Assembly: GCA_002862645.1 (NCBI GenBank)
Contig: PKDQ01000026.1
Coordinates: 130,777 to 194,249, forward strand
Direction: 5' to 3'
DNA length: 63,473 nucleotides
Origin: Flavobacteriaceae bacterium
Lineage (GTDB): Bacteria > Bacteroidota > Bacteroidia > Flavobacteriales > Flavobacteriaceae
The notes below the pieces were generated by a model, which worked only from the letters and a program-made list of their open reading frames with translations, did not search any database and was not told the origin of the DNA. Shown here piece by piece: positions 53,474 to 62,097 of the stretch; the first letter of the stretch is position 1; every line of letters starts with the position of its first letter. Both the position numbers and the translations under genes were made by a program.

Positions 53474-55914
53474 AATCTTGCTTTAATTTTGATGTTGAAC
53501 ACACGCGGGGTCATGTAGTTGGCAACGGCAAACTGACGTTGGGTGTAGACGTCTCTTACCCAAGTATTTGTGATCGCGTTTTGCACATCGAATATATTGA
53601 AAATTTCGACCCCAACTTCTAATTCTTCAAAAGCATTAAAGGTATTTCTAAAGCGGGTGTCGTCTTTTATAACATACAAAAAGCCAATATCGGCACGCTT
53701 GTAGTTGCGTAATCTGTTTTGATAATTATAGGCGTCAGCATAGTTAGGGGAGCCTCCTGGAAGGCCTGTATTGTAAACCAAGTTTAAGTTCATTTTTAAG
53801 AAAGTTAAACTCGGCACATAGTCTTGAAAGAGCATGGCAAATTTTAATCTTTGGTCTGTAGGTCTTGCAATATCTCCACGATTATTCTGATTCTCAACGG
53901 CTTTTAGTAGCCCTATACTTATCCAAGATTCCGTGCCTGGAACAAACTCACCATTTAGGCGCATGTCTAGCCCGTAAACTTTAGCCTTGGTGTTGTTATT
54001 CGCTGAATATCGAATACGTACATTTTCTAAGGTATAGGGATTGACATCCCACAAGTATTTATAGTATGCAGAAACCCTAAATACAAATGGCCTTTCCCAA
54101 AGTTGAAATATTCGATCTTGACTTACTACCGTATGTATAGATTGTTGTGGCTTTACGGATGTGTTTATCTTACCGTCGACACCCCTAAGTTCTTTGTAAA
54201 ATGGCGCTTGGGTGTAATTACCTGCTGATAAACGCGTCACTATATTGGGATTGTTTATAGGCTGAAAACTTAATTGCGCACGTGGGCTAACAAATGTACT
54301 GCCAGAATTGCTAAAGTTTGATAGTTTCCAATGGTGTACCCGAATTCCAGCCGACAACCATGCTATATTTTTACCCATTAAAAAACGATTATTCCATTGT
54401 AGATAACCTGAAACTCTGTTTAGCGTACTTTGTTGGGTAGCCCTTATATTATTGAACAAAGTCAGCGGTCCCTCAAGTGGTTCGTAGGGTTGGTTGTTTT
54501 TAGCAGTGATGTGTGGTGGACGTATAGAAAAGCCTGCAGAGTCTATTTTTTCCCACTCTACTATTCTATCGCTTATGTCTTCAGATTTTAATTCTACACC
54601 CCAGCGTAACTCCTGTTTGTCTAGCTGATGTTTCCCAGAAATATTCACAGATGTTATAAGGGCATCAAAGTCGTTTCTTCCATGTGTGTGCTGACTGCCA
54701 ATACCCTCTGCAAAGGATATATTGCCCAAGTCTTCAGAGCCAATCTCCGTATTCGGTGTGCCAAGTAAATATTGCCCAACAATGTCAAAATACTCTTGTT
54801 CTTGGGTGTGATAAATAGAAGTTGTCAAAACATATTGGTTATCTTCAGATGGCTGATATGTGGTCTTCAGCGCACCTAAATACGTTTGGTAAATATCTTC
54901 TTCACTGCCGTCGTAATAAACCAATAAGGCACGTGGGTCACTAGCCGTTCCAAAATTTGTTTGCCTTTTTTGAGGTGTGTAATTGTAAACGTTTCTAGAA
55001 ACAGAACCCAAAAATTGAAATATTAGCTTGTCATTTCTTTGATAACTAATAAAGGATTGCAAATCGGCAAAGGCAGGCTGGTATTGCGCACTGGTTTCCT
55101 TTTGGTTTACAAGCAATTGGTTGTCGCGATAGCGTGCGCCTATAATTGCAGACCACTTGCCCTTTGTGTTTCCATAGCTTATTCCACCTCCCAATAAGCT
55201 CGCATCTACACGTAATACTTTTTGCGTTGGTGTTTTGTAAGTAATATCTAATACCGAAGAAAGTTTATCACCATAACGTGATTCAAAACCACCGGCCTTG
55301 AATGATACTTGTTGAATAAGATCGGGATTTAAAAAGCTTAATCCTTCTTGCTGTCCAGCACGGATTAGGGTTGGCCGATACACTTCGATACCGTTTACGT
55401 AAACCAAATTCTCATCATAATTCCCCCCTCTAACGGCATATTGTGTACTGAGCTCGTTGTTTGAATTTACGCCAGGCAGGCTTAAGAGTAAGTTCTCAAC
55501 GCCCGCATTTGCGCCAATAATACTACGTACTGTTTCAGGAGATAATACAGTAACCCCACTAATTTTGGCAGACTGATTTCCCATGACTACTACTTCGCCT
55601 ATTTGCGCCCGTTTAGTGTTCATTACAGGGTGAAATTCTTGAACGGTACTGGGTTGCGGCGAAATTTTCACCACTACCTTTTCGTGGGCAATATGTGTAA
55701 AGTGGATTACTAATTTTGTTTCAGTTGTAAAATGCAATTGATAAAAACCGTTTTCGTTTGCGGTGGTGCCAAAGCCCGTATTTGTGCTTACGGTTACATA
55801 GGGTATGGGTTCTTGCTTGTCATTGGTAATAATACCTTGTAGGGTAGTGTTTTGCGCATATAAAATGAAATGACAACTAAAGTAGTATAGAAAAGCAAGC
55901 GCTAGTTTTTTCAT
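53470..55914 (-). CDS. TonB-dependent outer-membrane receptor
   Basis: The 814-residue receptor has a signal peptide (residues 1-20, ending FILYAQ), a carboxypeptidase-like regulatory domain (about 22-105; LQGIITNDKQEPIPYVTVST), the plug (about 115-220; NSNNELSTQYAVRGGNYDEN) and a 22-strand barrel ending in KIKARF. There is no adjacent susD-like gene, so it is a stand-alone receptor for an unknown siderophore, vitamin or other ligand. It overlaps the M23 gene upstream by four bases and the cysteine desulfurase end by four bases on the other strand. Confidence 0.92.
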   Translation of the reverse strand: MKKLALAFLYYFSCHFILYAQNTTLQGIITNDKQEPIPYVTVSTNTGFGTTANENGFYQLHFTTETKLVIHFTHIAHEKVVVKISPQPSTVQEFHPVMNTKRAQIGEVVVMGNQSAKISGVTVLSPETVRSIIGANAGVENLLLSLPGVNSNNELSTQYAVRGGNYDENLVYVNGIEVYRPTLIRAGQQEGLSFLNPDLIQQVSFKAGGFESRYGDKLSSVLDITYKTPTQKVLRVDASLLGGGISYGNTKGKWSAIIGARYRDNQLLVNQKETSAQYQPAFADLQSFISYQRNDKLIFQFLGSVSRNVYNYTPQKRQTNFGTASDPRALLVYYDGSEEDIYQTYLGALKTTYQPSEDNQYVLTTSIYHTQEQEYFDIVGQYLLGTPNTEIGSEDLGNISFAEGIGSQHTHGRNDFDALITSVNISGKHQLDKQELRWGVELKSEDISDRIVEWEKIDSAGFSIRPPHITAKNNQPYEPLEGPLTLFNNIRATQQSTLNRVSGYLQWNNRFLMGKNIAWLSAGIRVHHWKLSNFSNSGSTFVSPRAQLSFQPINNPNIVTRLSAGNYTQAPFYKELRGVDGKINTSVKPQQSIHTVVSQDRIFQLWERPFVFRVSAYYKYLWDVNPYTLENVRIRYSANNNTKAKVYGLDMRLNGEFVPGTESWISIGLLKAVENQNNRGDIARPTDQRLKFAMLFQDYVPSLTFLKMNLNLVYNTGLPGGSPNYADAYNYQNRLRNYKRADIGFLYVIKDDTRFRNTFNAFEELEVGVEIFNIFDVQNAITNTWVRDVYTQRQFAVANYMTPRVFNIKIKARF

Positions 55915-57566
55915 TCTTTGCGATAAAACGTTGTTTCAAATGTAGTGCTGTTGTTGACTTTATCCCAAACAATTAGCTTTAATTTATGTTTTGTTTTTGT
56001 AAGTTTCAAGGGATCTCGAAATCGAAATATGAGTTCTTTTTTCTTTTGTTCGTATTCAAATAGCACCCACTTGTCGTTTAAATAGCCTTCATAGCGACTA
56101 ACTCCAGCGCCTTTGTCGTCTATAGTAAAGCGAATGTCTTTCTCCAATGAAATCCAGCGATCACTGATTTTCTTTTGGTCTTCAATAGTAGGAGGGATGC
56201 TGTCTACCAGTACCGTTATAGCTCCTATGCTTTTCAGCTTTGCTGAAAACTGCCCTTTCTTGTTTTTATTTGCCACATGCCCCCAGCGCTTACTCCGCTT
56301 CAAGGCCAAATAAGCTCCTTTGGGTGTATTTTCTTTTTCCAATGTTAGTGTGTATGGCTTTTCAAAATAAGCATAGTCGTTAGAGATATTGAGTGTATCT
56401 CCCTCCATTTCAATGCTAAGCGGTGTGGGTTCGCTAAAAGTTTTTTGGTTTATATACAAGCTAAAGTCTCGTAATTCAAACATATAATCTCTTTTGGGAT
56501 AAATCATTTTTCCCGGCAGGGGAGATTTTTTTGTCACCCATACTTCTTCTACTTTTCCTTCAATGGGTATTTGCAAATAAACCTTATTACCGGCGAAATC
56601 GCTCAACTTTATGGTATACGTCAGCTGTGCACCCGCTTCAACATCAATAAGACCATTGTTTGTGTAATTAGCAAAGGCAACGGGTGTTTCATGGTAATTA
56701 AAAAGTTGCATTACTTTTTTATTTGCGTCTATGTATAGCGGATAGTCTATTAATTTGTGCATTTCACTGGTATCGTCAAACGAGAGCGTATCAAATTGAA
56801 TTTTAAATCGAGGGGTATTGTCAATTGCAGCATCAATTTTAAACGCCCCATTTTTAAAAAAAAATTCATTTTGTTTGTCAAAATGCTCTATTCCAAAACC
56901 AATAGTTCCAATTGCTCTGATGGTATCTGCAACATAAACACTGTCATTCTTTTGGGTTATGGACAACTGAATTTGTTCTTCTGACCTATTAATAACTCCA
57001 TCAATGGGATAACCAATAAGTTGTACTATGATAGGCTTTCGTGTGTCTGCGATATTGCCAATGGAAAATAGCGGATTGAAGGGAATTTGATTTGCGCTTG
57101 TTCTGAGCTCAAAATGTAGGTGAGGTCCAAATGATGAACCGGTATTACCCGAATATCCTATAAGCGCTCCTTTTTTTATAGGTATTTGGTCAGGCTCAGG
57201 ATAAAACTCAACAGTATAGCTTTTTTGGTTGTATTGTTTTTTGCGAACATGGCGTATGATTTCTGGACTGTATCGCTGTAGATGGGCATAAACACTAGTC
57301 ACGCCATTGGGATGATTGATGTATACCGCTTTTCCATAACCGCCTTGTTGAATTTTAATACGCGATACATATCCGTTTGCAACAGCACGTAGTGGTAATC
57401 CTTCTTTGCTTTGGGTGCGAATGTCAATTCCTGCGTGGAAATGTGTCCCTCGAAGTTCTGCAAATGTTCCCGACAATTGAATAGGGATGTCTACGGGTGG
57501 GTGGTAGTCCTGGGCGGAAACAAAGCGTATTACCAATAATGCGAGCAGTAAGATTGAGCAATTCAT
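55911..57566 (-). CDS. M23 family metallopeptidase (LytM domain), secreted
   Basis: The 551-residue protein has a signal peptide (1-18) and an N-terminal LytM domain (about 25-165) with an intact zinc site: FHAGIDIRTQ (HxxxD), and GPHLHFELR (HxH). The rest (170-551) is beta-rich and may bind the peptidoglycan or outer-membrane partners. It should cut peptide bridges in the cell wall. The start overlaps nothing; it shares a transcript with the TonB-dependent receptor. It is divergent from the zapA unit, which also deals with cell division. Confidence 0.9.
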   Translation of the reverse strand: MNCSILLLALLVIRFVSAQDYHPPVDIPIQLSGTFAELRGTHFHAGIDIRTQSKEGLPLRAVANGYVSRIKIQQGGYGKAVYINHPNGVTSVYAHLQRYSPEIIRHVRKKQYNQKSYTVEFYPEPDQIPIKKGALIGYSGNTGSSFGPHLHFELRTSANQIPFNPLFSIGNIADTRKPIIVQLIGYPIDGVINRSEEQIQLSITQKNDSVYVADTIRAIGTIGFGIEHFDKQNEFFFKNGAFKIDAAIDNTPRFKIQFDTLSFDDTSEMHKLIDYPLYIDANKKVMQLFNYHETPVAFANYTNNGLIDVEAGAQLTYTIKLSDFAGNKVYLQIPIEGKVEEVWVTKKSPLPGKMIYPKRDYMFELRDFSLYINQKTFSEPTPLSIEMEGDTLNISNDYAYFEKPYTLTLEKENTPKGAYLALKRSKRWGHVANKNKKGQFSAKLKSIGAITVLVDSIPPTIEDQKKISDRWISLEKDIRFTIDDKGAGVSRYEGYLNDKWVLFEYEQKKKELIFRFRDPLKLTKTKHKLKLIVWDKVNNSTTFETTFYRKE

Positions 57567-57609
57567 GTTTTCAAAGGTAAAATATTATGATTCAACTCGA
57601 GAATGGAGA

Positions 57610-57641
57610 TTTGTTAAATGTCAACAGCTTAGGTACATTTG
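57610..57641 (+). promoter_or_regulatory. Promoter of the coiled-coil-zapA unit (-33 TTTG, -7 TACATTTG)
   Basis: TTTG at 57610-57613 and TACATTTG at 57634-57641 with 20 bases between them match the Bacteroidota promoter. The first ATG is 16 bases further on, at 57658. Confidence 0.65.
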
Positions 57642-57657
57642 AAAGGAAATTAATTAA

Positions 57658-57960
57658 ATGGACAACTCCACTACCATCGTTTTGGATAAATTAGAAAATC
57701 AACTTTACGAGTTGGTTGAAAAAATGCATCAATTGCAGCAATCAAAAGTTGCTTTAGAAACTTCTTTGCTTGAGGCCCAATCTAAACTTAAGGCAAAGCA
57801 AGAAGATGCGCGAGAGTGGAAAGAAAAATACGAAGCCATGAAAGCTGTCCAAGGCATGAAAACGGATAATACCGCAGCTAAAAAGCGCACCTTACATCAT
57901 ATAGATGCGTTAATAAGTGAAGTAGATGCGTGTATTGCACAAATTAAACTTGAAGACTGA
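57658..57960 (+). CDS. Small coiled-coil protein upstream of zapA
   Basis: This 100-residue protein is almost entirely a coiled coil: LENQLYELVEKMHQLQQSKV, then EAQSKLKAKQEDAREWKEKY. It has no membrane segment. Its last base overlaps the first base of zapA (TGATG), so they are translated together. It may be a ZapB-like Z-ring helper, given its small coiled-coil nature and position, but I have no direct evidence. Confidence 0.75.
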   Translation: MDNSTTIVLDKLENQLYELVEKMHQLQQSKVALETSLLEAQSKLKAKQEDAREWKEKYEAMKAVQGMKTDNTAAKKRTLHHIDALISEVDACIAQIKLED

Positions 57961-58244
57961 TGCAAAAAATTAAACTTTCTATTGGCGATAGGGTATATCC
58001 ATTAAGTGTACCGGAAGGTGATGAGGCGATTCTACGTGAAGCTGCAAAAAGCCTAAATGTAATGGTGGATCATTTCGAGAAAAACTATGCCGTAAAAGAC
58101 AAGCAAGACGTTTTGGCTATGTGTGCCCTTCAAATTGCTGTACGGTCCAGTAAGGAAGCAGATGCTAATACGACATCGCAAAGTGATGTTCATAAAAAAA
58201 TTGTACTTTTAACCAAGTATTTAACGGAGCAATTAGCTTCCTAA
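57960..58244 (+). CDS. zapA: Cell division protein ZapA
   Basis: ZapA is a small protein that binds FtsZ and bundles its filaments at the division site. The 94-residue protein starts QKIKLSIGDRVYPLSVPEGD and has an alpha-helical C-terminal coiled coil (KQDVLAMCALQIAVRSSKEA), the shape of the family. The 6S-type RNA lies directly downstream, as in many bacteria where a zapA-6S order occurs. Confidence 0.9.
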   Translation: MQKIKLSIGDRVYPLSVPEGDEAILREAAKSLNVMVDHFEKNYAVKDKQDVLAMCALQIAVRSSKEADANTTSQSDVHKKIVLLTKYLTEQLAS

Positions 58245-58255
58245 ATACCAAAAAC

Positions 58256-58424
58256 ACCTACCCTACATAAGGTACATTTTTTGATAAATTCAACGCTAAT
58301 TTAATTCGAAGAGGTGAGTTTTGGGTGCACAAGCAAGCCGTTTTATACGGATCCTTAAACACACAGGTAGCCTCAAACATGTTTAATTCGAGTTTATGCA
58401 AAACTTGCCTAGGGTAGGTTTTTT
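58256..58424 (+). ncRNA. ssrS: 6S RNA (6S-Flavo-like), downstream of zapA
   Basis: The 169-base stretch closes with a nine-pair stem, ACCTACCCT (58256-58264) with AGGGTAGGT (58411-58419), followed by a T run (terminator). A second helix pairs AGGTA (58270-58274) with TGCCT (58406-58410), and an inner helix pairs GAGGT with GCCTC, giving a rod with an open middle as in 6S RNA, which binds housekeeping RNA polymerase. Its location right after zapA supports this. The T run overlaps the last bases of the convergent membrane-protein gene. A covariance-model search was not possible, so the family call is from structure and position only. Confidence 0.72.
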
Positions 58425-59313
58425 AATAATTAGCAGGTAATTTATTTTTCTCGAACAGTTTGTGAATCCATAGGATAACCACCCCAAAGGCAACTGCTGA
58501 AATAATAAGCAATACATTTTGAAGCCCAGAAACACTAAAGGATAACTTGACCAAAATGGTTGAGATTACAAATCCAGAGTTACGAATGACCTTATTGAAC
58601 TTGTCCGTATGGGCAAAAGAAAATAAAACCAAAAGCACATCAACCAATATTAGCACAGTAAAGAAGTCGTCAAAAAACACAGCATTGACGTCAAGTCCTG
58701 AAACAATTCCTTGCTCAAGTTCAGATACTTGCGATGCCCATTCAAATACATTGAACAATGCGATGATGATAAATGTTGGCACCAATAAAACAGCCAAGGA
58801 TTTCTTAAACTTGATAAAACGAACAAGTTCCGGACGAGTTTCGGTCAGCTTTAATAGTTTTCTTACCCTAAACTTATTCATGCTGTAAAAGAAGTGTATA
58901 AGCAAAAATAGAATTACGGTAGCAATGATGTCGTATATGAACTGGAGGTTTTGTGCACTTTCAAACCAGTTGCCATCTAAAGAAATGTTGGATAAATCTT
59001 TATACAACCTTCGAATGACAATAAGCATTATGATTTCATACTGCTTACCAATGTAGATGGTCATCGACTTTGGCAAATAATAAATCAGCAAGTACACCTC
59101 ATAAACAAGAATAAAAGAGAAAGGTGTATAAATAGCCGAAATTGGATTCGTGAACAACTCGCCAGAAATGGCAATTCCAAGAAAGCCAAGTTCGTTTAGC
59201 GTGATGACAGCTAAGTGAAGCAAAAAGCTTATGATGGCAAGATTAATGATGAATTTTTCGCTTAACTTTTTGGTTTTTTCATCCAAAAGTTTGGCGTAGA
59301 ACAGCTCGAACAT
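58423..59313 (-). CDS. Uncharacterised multi-pass membrane protein
   Basis: I do not recognise a named family. This 296-residue protein has about seven hydrophobic segments, near residues 24-44, 60-80, 92-106, 128-150, 172-192, 213-235 and 245-287. Charged cytoplasmic loops lie between (KFRVRKLLKLTETRPELVRF). The transmembrane pattern and repeated basic residues recall ion-channel-like membrane proteins, but no signature is convincing. It is alone on its strand; the stop overlaps the 6S RNA terminator, so readthrough control there may matter. Start MFELFYAKLLDEKTKKL. Confidence 0.75.
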   Translation of the reverse strand: MFELFYAKLLDEKTKKLSEKFIINLAIISFLLHLAVITLNELGFLGIAISGELFTNPISAIYTPFSFILVYEVYLLIYYLPKSMTIYIGKQYEIIMLIVIRRLYKDLSNISLDGNWFESAQNLQFIYDIIATVILFLLIHFFYSMNKFRVRKLLKLTETRPELVRFIKFKKSLAVLLVPTFIIIALFNVFEWASQVSELEQGIVSGLDVNAVFFDDFFTVLILVDVLLVLFSFAHTDKFNKVIRNSGFVISTILVKLSFSVSGLQNVLLIISAVAFGVVILWIHKLFEKNKLPANY

Positions 59314-59379
59314 GTTATTAAAATTTCTTCAATATATAAATTTTGCTCCACTATGATGTAACAATTCTTTGCCTTACTG

Positions 59380-59387
59380 TATCTTTG
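59380..59387 (+). promoter_or_regulatory. Putative -7 box for the cupin gene
   Basis: TATCTTTG matches TAnnTTTG, 15 bases before the cupin ATG at 59403. No -33 TTTG at the right distance. Confidence 0.5.
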
Positions 59388-59402
59388 ATTCAAATTATTA
59401 CA

Positions 59403-59885
59403 ATGGATTCATTCGAACAAATTAAGTCCCACATCGAGTCATTAGATTTTAACGTCGTAGCACATGATTTTGTGCGTCCATGGGGCGGTTTCCTGGTTAT
59501 AGATGAGGCACAAGCACAAGACTTTGCTAATCAGTTTTTTTCTGGATTAGATGTAAATTCAATACGTATTGGAGGAAAATTAAGTCCTAAAATATTAATT
59601 GTTTCACCTGATGTAAGACTGTCGTGGCAATACCATCACAGACGTGCTGAAATATGGCGTGTTTACAAAGGAACTGCTGGCATCATACGTTCTAATACTG
59701 ACGATGTAGGCGAGCTAGAAGTACTTAATGAGGGTGATCAAGTTCGATTACAGCAAGGTGAACGCCACCGTTTGGTTGGCTTGGCTTCTCGTGCCTTGGT
59801 GGCTGAAATATGGCAACACACAGATCCGGAAAATCCCTCCGACGAAGATGATATTGTCCGGGTTTCTGATGATTTTGGCAGATAA
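59403..59885 (+). CDS. Cupin-domain protein, mannose-6-phosphate isomerase-like
   Basis: A 160-residue protein with a cupin of the type II mannose-6-phosphate isomerase C-terminal kind: VRPWGGFLVIDEAQ, KILIVSPDVRLSWQYHHRRA (metal histidines), EIWRVYKGTAGIIRSN, and GERHRLVGLASRALVAEIWQ. It lacks the nucleotidyltransferase part of full-length enzymes. Often annotated as a phosphoheptose isomerase-like protein, but the activity is unproven. The frame is open to 59343; I use ATG 59403. It is followed by the DinB gene after two bases, so they share a transcript. Confidence 0.82.
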   Translation: MDSFEQIKSHIESLDFNVVAHDFVRPWGGFLVIDEAQAQDFANQFFSGLDVNSIRIGGKLSPKILIVSPDVRLSWQYHHRRAEIWRVYKGTAGIIRSNTDDVGELEVLNEGDQVRLQQGERHRLVGLASRALVAEIWQHTDPENPSDEDDIVRVSDDFGR

Positions 59886-59887
59886 AT

Positions 59888-60385
59888 ATGAATGCCTTTT
59901 CTAGTCGTTTTGTTTCTATTGAGGCACTGCAACAAAAACTTGCAGCCTGTTCAGATGAAGCTTTAGCAGCGCCCATCGAAGGAAAGTGGAGTATATTACA
60001 GCATCTTTATCATTGCTGGTTGGTAGAAAGAGGTGTGTTGGCCTACATGAAGCTTAAAACACAAGATATAGAATCCTTGGAAAAGGTGCGTTTGTTGACC
60101 CGTCTGCGATTCATTTTTTTTTTTACAATCTTAAAGCTTGGATTGTTAAAAGTTAAAGCGCCAAAAGTTGTGGAGGCCTTCCCAGAAAATATGAGCCCAA
60201 AAGATTTGTGTGATCGCCTTTCTAAAACACGTGAAGAAGCTGATTTGTTTTTTACAACATTGCCTGAAACCACAGCTCGTAAAGGAATTTTTAAGCACCT
60301 CTTTATAGGGCGTTTAAACAAAAGCTTAAGTCAGAAATTTATTAAACTTCATTTAGAGCACCACCTCAAGCTTTGCGGTTTATAG
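59888..60385 (+). CDS. DinB-like four-helix protein
   Basis: A 165-residue protein with the DinB/DUF664 four-helix pattern: GKWSILQHLYHCWLVERG carries one of the usual histidines (LQHLYH), and KFIKLHLEHHLKLCGL at the C-terminus supplies the others for a metal site. Such proteins include thiol transferases and stress factors; function is unassigned. Its stop overlaps that of the convergent outer-membrane gene by six bases. Confidence 0.8.
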   Translation: MNAFSSRFVSIEALQQKLAACSDEALAAPIEGKWSILQHLYHCWLVERGVLAYMKLKTQDIESLEKVRLLTRLRFIFFFTILKLGLLKVKAPKVVEAFPENMSPKDLCDRLSKTREEADLFFTTLPETTARKGIFKHLFIGRLNKSLSQKFIKLHLEHHLKLCGL

Positions 60386-61228
60386 CCCAATTAAATAACC
60401 TGAGGAAATAGAAATATAGCCGTTGTTGCTTGGTTTTTCTTCACCAGGAAGGGCATTTGGCATTGCATAGGTGTAGTCGATTTCAAAATCCCATTTACCA
60501 AAATCAAATTCGATGGGAATACTCACTTCTGTATTCAAAAGCTGGAACACATCGGTACTTAATTCTTGGAACTCAAAATAGCCAATGCGCACCAACTCAG
60601 TTACCGTTTGATTCCCCCAAAAGATACCAACCCTAGGTTCAATGGATATATCTAGCGATTTGCTTGCTAATAGATCAATGTTGAAGTAGGAGTTGTTGGA
60701 TAAATAACTTGAACGGTTACCCCCAAATAAATAACCGCCAGAAAGTACGTTTCTAAACCACTTAGCGCGATAACTTAAGCTGAGTGAAACACGTTGATTG
60801 TTAAGATCTGCAACGTCTTCTGTAAAGGTAGTATAGGAATAGGCCGCTGTGGCCATAATGGACTCTTTCTTGTTTAAGTGGTTTGAGTAACCACCGCTAA
60901 AGGTGATAAAATCCCACTGAGGATCAACCTCGCTATAATAACCCGAGCCTACATTTAAAAAAAAGTTATTGGAATCTATATAGCTAATGGCTGGAAAGAA
61001 GCTGTATTGCTCAACCCCAAAATCACGCCCTGAAAAAAGCGTTTTGGTATTATATAAGGTATTTATGTAAAGAAAATCTTGCTTCTTAAGATCAAGCATC
61101 ATGGATTCAATCGTCAAACTGTCTATGGGGAAGAGTTCATCTAAAATGGCATCAGCTTCGGACTTATCACGCTCTTGCGCTAAGACCAAGGCTGGAATGC
61201 ATGCTAAAATAAATTTTAACTTCCTCAT
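60380..61228 (-). CDS. Outer-membrane beta-barrel protein, uncharacterised
   Basis: A 282-residue secreted protein. The signal peptide is residues 1-18 (KFILACIPALVLAQ). The mature part alternates hydrophobic and polar residues with many aromatic residues and Gly, for example FFLNVGSGYYSEVD, VSLSLSYRAKWFRNVLSG, YFNIDLLASKSLDIS, in the style of a small outer-membrane barrel of 10-12 strands. The frame is open to 61264, but the ATG at 61228 gives the signal peptide directly. It is the last gene of the string with the repeat protein, anti-sigma and ECF sigma factor, so may be under their control. Confidence 0.75.
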   Translation of the reverse strand: MRKLKFILACIPALVLAQERDKSEADAILDELFPIDSLTIESMMLDLKKQDFLYINTLYNTKTLFSGRDFGVEQYSFFPAISYIDSNNFFLNVGSGYYSEVDPQWDFITFSGGYSNHLNKKESIMATAAYSYTTFTEDVADLNNQRVSLSLSYRAKWFRNVLSGGYLFGGNRSSYLSNNSYFNIDLLASKSLDISIEPRVGIFWGNQTVTELVRIGYFEFQELSTDVFQLLNTEVSIPIEFDFGKWDFEIDYTYAMPNALPGEEKPSNNGYISISSGYLIGL

Positions 61229-61260
61229 AAAAATAGATGATAGGGGTAAAGCCCCCATTT

Positions 61261-61728
61261 TCATCCTTTTTTCTTCTTCCTTTTTTCTTTAATATTTTCT
61301 TTTCGTTCTTTAAGCTGTTCCTTACGGTCTTTCAAATTGCCAATACGCTTTTTCATTTTTTTTCTACGCTCTCTCATCAACTGTTTTTGCTCATCCGTAA
61401 TGGTTGCTCGAAAAACATCTCTTAAAGCCTTAATTTCACTGCGATTGGCTTCCATCATTGCTTTTTGCGTATCCGAAAAACTTGTACTTATTGCTTCTCT
61501 ACGCGCTCTTATGCTAAGCTCTTTGTTCTGCATAATAGCAAGTTGCTCATCGGTGAGTGAACTTTTAAATTCTTCGCGATTTTCTTTCATTGCAGCTTTT
61601 TGTGCTTTTAGCATTTCAATCTGCTCAGGGGTGTAGATTTTTTCTTTTCCCTGAGCTTTGTCTTGGGCTACTGCAAACTGACCAACGGCCATTGCAGCAA
61701 GTATAAGGGTGATTTTAACTGTTTTCAT
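61261..61728 (-). CDS. Periplasmic protein with four 26-residue repeats, CpxP/Spy-like
   Basis: A 155-residue secreted protein: signal peptide 1-21 (ending FAVAQ). Then comes an exact 26-residue period: YTPEQIEMLK (32), LTDEQLAIMQ (58), FSDTQKAMME (84), ITDEQKQLMR (110). Each unit holds (T/S)-(P/D)-x-Q, like the LTxxQ motif of CpxP/Spy chaperones, with helices between. The tail (120-155) is extremely basic (KKMKKR, KEKRKKKKG), unlike CpxP. It could bind acidic surfaces such as lipid A phosphates or nucleic acid. It sits between a barrel gene and the sigma/anti-sigma genes, the place of a stress-response target or regulator. Confidence 0.8.
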   Translation of the reverse strand: MKTVKITLILAAMAVGQFAVAQDKAQGKEKIYTPEQIEMLKAQKAAMKENREEFKSSLTDEQLAIMQNKELSIRARREAISTSFSDTQKAMMEANRSEIKALRDVFRATITDEQKQLMRERRKKMKKRIGNLKDRKEQLKERKENIKEKRKKKKG

Positions 61729-61782
61729 TTTTGTATTTTTTTGTTTTTGATTTTTAGACCTGCTGTTTTGTAAAAAGTTTTA

Positions 61783-62097
61783 TTAGACCTCGCTAAAAAC
61801 AAATTTTTCATCGAACCAATCGTCAAAATCTTCGTCGCTCACTTCTAAAGATTCAATGGTTAGCTCTTCAAATGTATTTATTTCGTAATTGGTGAGTTGT
61901 TGCTTTTGATTAAAAAGGACCACAAATGCTATAATGCCAAATGTAGCAGCGGTAAGTATGGTCTTCGTGCCAAAAAAGGCAGATGTCTTTTTTTCTTCTG
62001 TATTCAAGAAATGTAGCATGTCTTTTTTTGAAGACTCAAAATAGCCCTCGGGGATTTCGTAACCCAATTGTTCTTTGTGTACATGTTTCGGATTCAT
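61783..62097 (-). CDS. Putative anti-sigma factor, single-pass membrane protein
   Basis: A 104-residue protein with a cytoplasmic N-terminal part (about 1-40; EQLGYEIPEGYFESSKKDML), one membrane helix (about 46-62; TILTAATFGIIAFVVLF) and an acidic exterior tail. The P-x-GYFE pattern and TM layout recur in small proteins next to ECF sigma factors in Bacteroidota, and its ATG overlaps the sigma gene stop by four bases, so they are co-translated. It lacks a ZAS zinc motif. The role is inferred from position and layout. Confidence 0.7.
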   Translation of the reverse strand: MNPKHVHKEQLGYEIPEGYFESSKKDMLHFLNTEEKKTSAFFGTKTILTAATFGIIAFVVLFNQKQQLTNYEINTFEELTIESLEVSDEDFDDWFDEKFVFSEV

